Below, one piece after another: positions 58,459-64,000 of a stretch of 64,000 nucleotides of DNA. The DNA comes from Igneacidithiobacillus sp041146875 (GTDB lineage: Bacteria; Pseudomonadota; Gammaproteobacteria; Acidithiobacillales; Acidithiobacillaceae), in NCBI RefSeq assembly GCF_041146875.1, contig NZ_JBFRXP010000008.1, positions 62,001 through 126,000 on the forward strand. The letters run 5' to 3'. A model generated the notes under the pieces. The model made no database searches, had not been told where the DNA came from, and was given only the letters and a program-made list of their open reading frames with translations. Each line of letters opens with the position of its first letter. Positions within the stretch are counted from its first letter, which is position 1. The position numbers and the translations under genes were made by a program.

Positions 58459-59649
58459 ATGCTGAAATACCATTTTTCCGCCGATAAGACGCTCATCCCG
58501 CGTGTTGGCTTGGTGGTGGCGCTGCTGATCTGGCTGGGGATATTTTGCGGCTACTACTTTTTCAGTCGTGGGCTCGACCCCGTTCCCGGCCCACTAGGCG
58601 CGAGCCTCATCAACTGGGATGCCAAGTGGTATCTGGACATCGCCACGCATGGGTACAGCTATCAAGCGCATTCACCCATTGGGCAAAACATCATCTTTTT
58701 TCCGCTTTATCCTTTGCTGCTGGCTATCGTCGGAAAGATCCTGCCCTTCTCCCTCGCGAGCCTAGGGATTTGGCTGGCAGCGATTAGCGGGCTACTGTCC
58801 ATTTTTCTTTTCCATCGCTTTGCCACACTTTCGCTCGACGAAAGAGCCGCCGATGCCGCGACCTGGGCTTATGCCTTGTATCCGGGGGCGTTCTTTTTTG
58901 CCAGTGACTATCCGACGGGGTTGATGAATATCCTGGCGCTCCTGGCGCTCATCGCTTGGCAGCGGGGGAGAAAAAGCCAGAGCGCTTTCTGGCTGGGCGT
59001 GGGCAGTGCCAGCGGGCCGCTGATGGTCTTTTTTGCCTTTGCTCTGTGGATGGTCCTGGCCTGGCAACGTTGGCGAGAACGACAATGGGGCAGCCTGCTT
59101 GGCTCAATTTTGCTTGGGCTTTTCGCCTGTAGCGGTCTGCTTGCTTTTATTGCTTACCAGTATGTCATCTTCCATACCCCACTTGCCTTCATCCACGGCC
59201 ATGCCTCGTATCTGGGCGAATTGACGCCCTACCAAAAGCTCCTCAACATCATCCACCTCTACCCCTTTTATGGCGCGGATTACGTCCCACTTTGGCAGGC
59301 CCTGGCGGGACAGGTCACCGCTCTGAATCCCGCGCGCTCGGTATATTTTTTGATGAATGCCATCACCCTCGCCGCCAACCTGTTGGCGCTGCTCTATTTT
59401 CTCTGGCGCCGCGAATGGGCCTGGGCGTGGATCGCGATGGTGCTCATTGGCGCCTATCTGTGGTTCCAGGGCGCATCGCAAGGGCCCGTTTCTACTTATC
59501 GCCTCTTGTACCTCAATCTTCCCGTGTTTCTCTTGGCCGGGCGACTACTGCAATGGCGCCACAACTGGAGCTATGCCGCTCTGGGTGCTGGCGCTGTGGC
59601 GCTGTTTCTGCAATCTGCTTTTTTTGTCTCCGGGCATTGGGCGTTTTGA
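58459..59649 (+). CDS. PIG-V-like integral membrane mannosyltransferase
   Basis: A 396-residue protein with about ten hydrophobic helices. The first external loop holds NWDAKWYLDIATHGYSY and FFPLYPLLL, the WD..WY..IA..GY and FFPLYP motifs of PIG-V/GT-C glycosyltransferases that use a lipid-phosphate sugar donor; the Asp is the likely catalytic base. The YPTGLMN motif and C-terminal PVSTYRLLYLNLP also fit. The ATG at 58459 is preferred over an upstream TTG. Donor could come from the GT2 polyprenyl-phosphate sugar synthase seen elsewhere in this window (inference). Confidence 0.8.
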   Translation: MLKYHFSADKTLIPRVGLVVALLIWLGIFCGYYFFSRGLDPVPGPLGASLINWDAKWYLDIATHGYSYQAHSPIGQNIIFFPLYPLLLAIVGKILPFSLASLGIWLAAISGLLSIFLFHRFATLSLDERAADAATWAYALYPGAFFFASDYPTGLMNILALLALIAWQRGRKSQSAFWLGVGSASGPLMVFFAFALWMVLAWQRWRERQWGSLLGSILLGLFACSGLLAFIAYQYVIFHTPLAFIHGHASYLGELTPYQKLLNIIHLYPFYGADYVPLWQALAGQVTALNPARSVYFLMNAITLAANLLALLYFLWRREWAWAWIAMVLIGAYLWFQGASQGPVSTYRLLYLNLPVFLLAGRLLQWRHNWSYAALGAGAVALFLQSAFFVSGHWAF

Positions 59650-59748
59650 TTCAATGCGTAAGATTTTATAAATACAGGTTATACCCGGTTATATAGTCGC
59701 ATGCTATCGAGATCCCCGTGGATCCTTGCTTGATGGCAAAAATTTGCG

Positions 59749-59782
59749 TTGACAAAAATTCGCGTCTCACCTAGCCTATAAA
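59749..59782 (+). promoter_or_regulatory. Candidate promoter of the hyf-like operon
   Basis: A perfect TTGACA (59749-59754) is followed by TAGCCT at the 17-base distance (59772-59777) or TATAAA at 22 bases (59777-59782). The 238-base gap 59650-59887 also has GGTTATA repeated (59679, 59691 area) and a run of seven A. No gene is seen in it. Confidence 0.45.
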
Positions 59783-59887
59783 AAAAGGCGATGAAGTCCG
59801 CCTGGAACCGCCCTTGTGGCTAATGACTTCTACGGGTACCCATTGATAAGTGGGGCCGTGGAAGTGTATTGCGAGAAAGGGAGAGGT

Positions 59888-60829
59888 ATGGTTCAAGACA
59901 TCATTCTGCAGGTGGGTCAGGTCCTCACGGTCCTGCTCTTGTCGCCCCTCCTGCATGGCTTCATCGTCAAGATGGAAGAAAAGGTCCAACGCGGCCAAGG
60001 TCCTTCCATTTTCCAGCCCTATCGGGATCTCTGGAAGCTCTTCCACAAGACGCAGCTCGTCCCCGAATCCGCCACCTGGGTGTTTTTCTGGGCACCCGTG
60101 GTGGCCTTCGTGGCCATGATGATCGTGCCCATGCTCATCCCGGTGCTCACCAACTTCCCCCTGCCCCTCTCGGACATGGGGGACATCTTGGGTGGCGGGT
60201 TGATTTTGACCCTGGGCAGTTTCTTTATCCTCCTCGCCGGCCTGGACACGGGGCAGCCCTTTGGCGGCCTGGGCTCCAGCCGCGCGGTGATGCTCGGCAT
60301 CCTGGCCGAGCCGACCCTGATCCTGGTCTTTGTCGGCATCACCTTTCTTGATCATTCCATGCTGCCCTTCGTCGCCAATCACCTGCTGGCGCAAAACCCC
60401 GTGGCCTACTGGAGCCCGGCGCACATCTTCCTCATCCTCGCGTTTTTCATCCTGCTCACCGTCGAGACCGACCGCCTGCCCATCCACTCCACCATTCCCT
60501 ACGAAATCTACATGATCGACGAGGCGCGGATTCTGGAGTACTCCGGGCCACTGCTGGCCCTGCTCAAATGGGCGAGCTGGATGAAGCAGTTCATCCTCTA
60601 CACCATCTTTCTGAATGTGTTTTTCCTGCCCTGGGGACTGTCCACCAGCGGCACGCCGGGCTCCATCGTCCTGGCACTGCTGGTGATTTTGGCCAAATAC
60701 GGGTTCATCGGCCTGCTTATGGTGGGGGTGGATACCATGCAGTCACGCCTGCGCTTCTATCGCTATCAGGAGCCTTTGGCCCTGTCCTTTCTGTTTGCCG
60801 TCCTCGCCATTGTGGCGGATCAACTCTAG
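59888..60829 (+). CDS. HyfC/HycD-like membrane subunit (NuoH homologue)
   Basis: A 313-residue protein with about eight helices. MEEKVQRGQGPSIFQPYRDLWKLFHK matches the ERK..R.G.....PY.DL.KL loop of HyfC/EchB (shown in part), and TVETDRLPIHSTIPYEIYMIDEARILEYSG (key block ETDRLPID-like plus E..LEYSG) the later acidic loop; both correspond to the quinone-cavity loops of NuoH. It anchors the catalytic large and small subunits. GGGAGAGG precedes the ATG at 59888. First gene of an operon continuing past the window; no HyfB-like gene precedes it. Confidence 0.88.
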   Translation: MVQDIILQVGQVLTVLLLSPLLHGFIVKMEEKVQRGQGPSIFQPYRDLWKLFHKTQLVPESATWVFFWAPVVAFVAMMIVPMLIPVLTNFPLPLSDMGDILGGGLILTLGSFFILLAGLDTGQPFGGLGSSRAVMLGILAEPTLILVFVGITFLDHSMLPFVANHLLAQNPVAYWSPAHIFLILAFFILLTVETDRLPIHSTIPYEIYMIDEARILEYSGPLLALLKWASWMKQFILYTIFLNVFFLPWGLSTSGTPGSIVLALLVILAKYGFIGLLMVGVDTMQSRLRFYRYQEPLALSFLFAVLAIVADQL

Positions 60830-60838
60830 GAGCCGACC

Positions 60839-61519
60839 ATGCTGATCTTCCATCTCGGGCCCCTGGCCGCCTCCCTGTTCAGCCTCTTGGCCATCCTGGC
60901 GCTGGTCTTGTCCTTTGTAATGCTGGCCTCCCATTGGCTCAAGAACCATATCTATGCCTTTGCGGTGGAGTCCTGGGTGATTGCCGCCATTTCCGCCTCC
61001 ATCGGCTACTACGGGCATTATCCGGAACTGTATGTGATCGCGGCCCTGACGGTGCTGTTTCGCGGGACGCTGCTGCCTTACCTGGTGTTACGCTTGGTCA
61101 AGCGCCTGAATGTCAACCGCGAGTTCACCCCTCTGCTCAAGCCGTCATCGAGCTTGATCCTGGGGGCGGCCCTGGTAATCTTTTCCTATGAAGTGGCGCA
61201 CCGACTGGGCGTGGCGCTCCATTTACAGGACAACATTGCCGTGCTGGCGCTGACCTGCATGTTCAGCCTGAAGCTCATCGGCTTTTTGATGATGATCCTG
61301 CGTTCCGAGGCCATCAGTCACATCCTCGGCCTGCTGGTCATCGAAAACGGGATTTTTCTCGGCTCCCAGATTCTGGTGCCGGGTATGCCCGCCCTGCTGG
61401 AACTGGTGATCATCTTCGACCTGCTGACCATCGTCATGGCCTTTGGCATGCTGGTGCGCTTCCTGCAAAGCCATGCGGGCACCACCAGCAGTCGCGGCCT
61501 GCAAAAACTGGTGGGCTGA
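60839..61519 (+). CDS. HyfE-like membrane subunit (contains NuoK-like part)
   Basis: A 226-residue protein with about seven helices. The C-terminal half (SEAISHILGLLVIENGIFL, with Glu in the IENGIF helix) is NuoK/MrpC-like; the N-terminal helices are the extra HyfE part. In hydrogenase-4-type complexes HyfE replaces NuoK next to the antiporter subunit. AGGAG lies 8 bases before the ATG. It begins 10 bases after hyfC and ends 3 bases before hyfF. Confidence 0.88.
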   Translation: MLIFHLGPLAASLFSLLAILALVLSFVMLASHWLKNHIYAFAVESWVIAAISASIGYYGHYPELYVIAALTVLFRGTLLPYLVLRLVKRLNVNREFTPLLKPSSSLILGAALVIFSYEVAHRLGVALHLQDNIAVLALTCMFSLKLIGFLMMILRSEAISHILGLLVIENGIFLGSQILVPGMPALLELVIIFDLLTIVMAFGMLVRFLQSHAGTTSSRGLQKLVG

Positions 61520-61522
61520 ACC

Positions 61523-62983
61523 ATGCACTTCACTGCCCTCATCGCTGCACTGTGGATTGTCCCTGCCCTTGGCATCGTAGCCATGCTCGCCATTCGCCGG
61601 CCACGCTGGGCGGAGTTTCTGAACCTGGCCAATGCCATCGTCGTCTTTGGGTTGACCCTGACCATTCTGGTAGCGGCGCCGGATCACGCCTGGGTGGGCG
61701 GCGACCAGTATCTGCTCTTGACCCCGCTGGGAGCCTGGGTGCTGTTTTGCGTCGGGATGGTATATTTGTTGGCCTCCATCTACGCCATCGGCTACATGCG
61801 CCTGCTCCCCGAAGAGGCGCCGCGCCTGCACAAATACTATGCGCTGCAAGCCGGCTTCGCCCTCACCATGCTTGTTGCACCGCTGATGAACAATCCGGGC
61901 ATTTTCTGGATTGCCATCGACTTTACCACCATCGTCAGCGCCTTTTTGGTGGGCTTCGAGAAAGAGGCCGAGTGTATCGAGGCGGCGTGGAAGTACCTGA
62001 TCATTGTCTCGGCGGGCCTCGCCCTGGCTTTGCTGGGCATCATCCTCTTTTACTGGGGGGGCACCTTTACCCTCGGCCCCACCTACGCCCTGACCTGGGC
62101 CAACCTGCGCGGGGTAGCCCCCCACGTGCCCGAGGTTCTGCTTTTTCTGGCCTTTCTGCTGACCCTGGTGGGCTTTGGCACCAAGGTCGGCCTGGCCCCC
62201 ATGCATACCTGGCTGCCCGACGCCCACAGTGAGGGTCCAGCACCGGTGTCCGCCATGCTCTCGGGCTCCCTGCTCAACATCGCCCTGCTCGGGATCTATC
62301 GCTTTCTGTCCATTGTCGATGCCGGGGGATACGGTCTCATGGGGCATACGGCCCTACTGGTACTGGGGGTGATTTCCCTGTTCGTTGCCGGGCTTTTCAT
62401 CGTCCGCCAGGATGGTGCCAAGCGCATGTTGGCCTATTCGTCTTTGGAACACATGGGCGTTCTGGCCATCGGTTTCGGCTTTGGCGGCCCCATCGCCTTC
62501 GCCGGGGCCATGTATCACATGATCAACCACTCCCTGACCAAGTCGTTGATGTTCTTTGGCGCGGGCAACATGATGCGGGCCTACGGCAGCAAGGCCATGA
62601 GCCAGATGCGCCGGGTGCTGCATTATTATCCCTTCAGTGGCGGGCTGTGGCTGCTGGGCGCGGTGGCCATCACTGGTGCCCCACCCTTTGGCCTCTTTCT
62701 CTCGGAACTGACCATTTTGCGCGGCGGCATCCTCAGCGCCAATCCTTGGGCGGTTTGGGTCATGGCCATCCTGCTGATTCTGATTTTTACCGCTTTCATG
62801 AACCACTTCCGGCGCATGATCTGGGGGCCGGAACCCGAACCCGGAGAGGCTCCCACCTTGCGCCTATCGACTTGGAACGTGCTGCCCATGATCCTGGCCT
62901 TTGTGCCCATCCTCGTCCTTGGCCTGTGGTGGCCCCAAGGTCTGTGGGAATTCTTTCAGCACGCCTTTACGGTGCAGCCATGA
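61523..62983 (+). CDS. HyfF-like antiporter subunit (NuoL/M/N family)
   Basis: A 486-residue polytopic protein of the complex-I antiporter family. GTKVGLAPMHTWLPDAHSEGPAPVSAMLSG (key Lys of TM7, the HTWLPDAHSE.P loop) and LAYSSLEHMG with the second channel region are clear. The TM5 Glu used by NuoL/M/N pumps is replaced by Asp in WIAIDFTTIVSAFLVGFE, a conservative change. It is expected to move protons or sodium. It overlaps the next gene by 4 bases. Confidence 0.9.
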   Translation: MHFTALIAALWIVPALGIVAMLAIRRPRWAEFLNLANAIVVFGLTLTILVAAPDHAWVGGDQYLLLTPLGAWVLFCVGMVYLLASIYAIGYMRLLPEEAPRLHKYYALQAGFALTMLVAPLMNNPGIFWIAIDFTTIVSAFLVGFEKEAECIEAAWKYLIIVSAGLALALLGIILFYWGGTFTLGPTYALTWANLRGVAPHVPEVLLFLAFLLTLVGFGTKVGLAPMHTWLPDAHSEGPAPVSAMLSGSLLNIALLGIYRFLSIVDAGGYGLMGHTALLVLGVISLFVAGLFIVRQDGAKRMLAYSSLEHMGVLAIGFGFGGPIAFAGAMYHMINHSLTKSLMFFGAGNMMRAYGSKAMSQMRRVLHYYPFSGGLWLLGAVAITGAPPFGLFLSELTILRGGILSANPWAVWVMAILLILIFTAFMNHFRRMIWGPEPEPGEAPTLRLSTWNVLPMILAFVPILVLGLWWPQGLWEFFQHAFTVQP

Positions 62984-64000
62984 CGGATAACGCCACGTGC
63001 TCAGCTTGTGACATTCGCGAAATTCGTGCGGAGGATCTCAGCGCCGTCGCCCGCGATTGCCTGGACCAAGGGATGCGTTTCCTCATGGCTTGGCATGACT
63101 GGGCGGATGGCACCTGCATCCTGCGTTACTTGCTCAGTGAGGCCGGCAACACCCGCTTTCTGGTACTGGAACTGCGCGGCGAGACCCAGGTACCGTCGCT
63201 GGCGGTCCTCGTTCCCCTGCTCGGCTGGTATGAGCGGGAGATGCAGGATCTGGGAGGATTGGTGTTTACAGACCATCCCGAGCCTTGGCCGCTGGTAATT
63301 CATGAGGGGTTTTCCCTGCCCCAGCCGCCGCTGGGTGTACGGGGACCGGCGGGACAGTTGGGAGGCTTGTACGCCCCCCCCACCATGCCCGAAGTCCACG
63401 GTGATCAGGTCCAGGATCTCTATTGGGGGCCGGTGCGCGGCGATGTGGTGGAGACCGGCGAGTTTCACTACTCCTACATCGGCGAAGCCATCCTCCACTA
63501 CCATCCCCGCCTGTTCTTCAAGCATCGCGGCCTGGAGGCGCGCTTTTGCGGCCTGGCGCCCGAAGCAGCGGTGTTTTTGGCCGAGCGGGTCTCGGGGGTG
63601 GGCAGCGCCTGCCATGCCCTGGCCTATTGTCAGGCGGTGGAGGCCGCCTGGGGCATCGAGGTGCCGCCGCGCGCCTTGCTGCTGCGGGTCATCATTGCCG
63701 AACTGGAACGCCTCTATAATCACTTTCACTATTTTGGCCTGCTCGCCAAAACCACTACCCTCAAAGTGGGGTCGGCCACCGGCTTTTTGCTGGAAGAACA
63801 AGCCAAGCAACTGGCCGGGCGCCTGACGGGCTCGCGCTTTCTGCGCGGCCTGCTGACGGTGGGTGGCTTGCGCCGCGATCTCTCGGCGGAATCCCTGGCC
63901 CAATGGCTGGATCCCCTCATCCACGCGGCCGACAGCTACCTGACCCAACTGCACGATACCGCCACCCATCTGGACCGCCTCATGGGCACTGGGGTGCTGA
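62980..64000 (+). CDS. HyfG-like large subunit lacking the N-terminal NiFe cysteines, partial
   Basis: The frame stays open to the window end (340 codons). Residues ~1-130 form a NuoC-like domain (VLVPLLGWYEREMQDLGGLVFTDHP in part), fused to a NuoD/NiFe-large-subunit domain, the HyfG/HycE architecture. FHYSYIGEAILHYHPRLFFKHRGLE aligns with the conserved GP.HP-Y.HRG.E region. The first NiFe-ligand motif, RxCGxC, reads RVSGVG here (Ser at 63592-63594, Gly at 63601-63603), followed by SACHALAYCQAVEAA. Both cysteines are lost, so NiFe binding is not expected. The second motif would lie outside the window. ATG overlaps the hyfF stop. Confidence 0.88.
   Translation, partial: MTDNATCSACDIREIRAEDLSAVARDCLDQGMRFLMAWHDWADGTCILRYLLSEAGNTRFLVLELRGETQVPSLAVLVPLLGWYEREMQDLGGLVFTDHPEPWPLVIHEGFSLPQPPLGVRGPAGQLGGLYAPPTMPEVHGDQVQDLYWGPVRGDVVETGEFHYSYIGEAILHYHPRLFFKHRGLEARFCGLAPEAAVFLAERVSGVGSACHALAYCQAVEAAWGIEVPPRALLLRVIIAELERLYNHFHYFGLLAKTTTLKVGSATGFLLEEQAKQLAGRLTGSRFLRGLLTVGGLRRDLSAESLAQWLDPLIHAADSYLTQLHDTATHLDRLMGTGVL

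Noticed and set aside
61223..62347. Long minus-strand ORF (374 codons) opposite hyfE/hyfF
   Set aside because: Gln/His/Gly-rich antisense translation of membrane-protein codons; no recognisable domain.

Overview
The window (GC-rich, tightly packed, almost no non-coding sequence outside one accessory block) looks like the chromosome of a Gram-negative, autotrophic-type proteobacterium. It has lipid A synthesis (lpxC), a full dcw division/murein cluster with meso-DAP type murE, a full proton-pumping NADH:quinone oxidoreductase (nuoA-N with fused nuoCD) and a second, hydrogenase-related membrane complex. The combination suggests an Acidithiobacillus-like acidophile, but that is inference; no rRNA is present to settle it.

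Layout. 1-2126 (minus): end of a type I restriction-modification locus (hsdM, a small unknown protein, an HEPN/nucleotidyltransferase-partner protein running off the window). 2217-5575 (minus): surface-glycan genes (GT4 glycosyltransferase, NodB-type deacetylase, dolichyl-phosphate-sugar-synthase-like GT2), with a BrnT/BrnA toxin-antitoxin pair lodged between them. 5568-10535 (minus): Nudix/ThiE-like fusion, argJ, secA. 10564-11079 (plus): a DUF721/DciA-like gene lying antisense between secA and lpxC. 11016-11933 (minus): lpxC. 12172-14495 (plus): sspA and an acyl-CoA synthetase. 14880-15222: RNase P RNA. 15448-32829 (plus): mraZ-rsmH-ftsL-ftsI-murE-murF-mraY-murD-ftsW-murG-murC-murB-ddl-ftsQ-ftsA-ftsZ, nearly every junction overlapping, starting at an MraZ-box promoter and ending at a strong terminator. 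33020-35723: small stand-alone genes (diiron ferritin-like protein, glycine-zipper lipoprotein, LRV-repeat protein, TMEM175-like channel, unknown). 35835-49239 (plus): the nuo operon.

49550-58375 is an integron: an integron-type tyrosine recombinase (minus), an attI region with a short ORF in front of the first cassette, and about 13 cassettes separated by attC sites whose R'' box usually matches the inverted start of the same cassette. Cargo: a GIY-YIG protein, a C39-like cysteine protease, a CMD-family protein, an isochorismatase-like hydrolase, unknowns, and at least six toxin-antitoxin units, several of them broken. Toward the distal end the cassettes and attC sites are eroded.

58459-59649 is a PIG-V-like membrane mannosyltransferase. 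59888-64000 (plus, cut by the window end) encodes HyfC-, HyfE-, HyfF- and HyfG-like subunits. The HyfG-like protein has lost both cysteines of the first NiFe-binding motif, so the complex is probably a hydrogenase-related ion pump (Ehr-type) and not a hydrogenase. The integron therefore sits between two complex-I-family operons.
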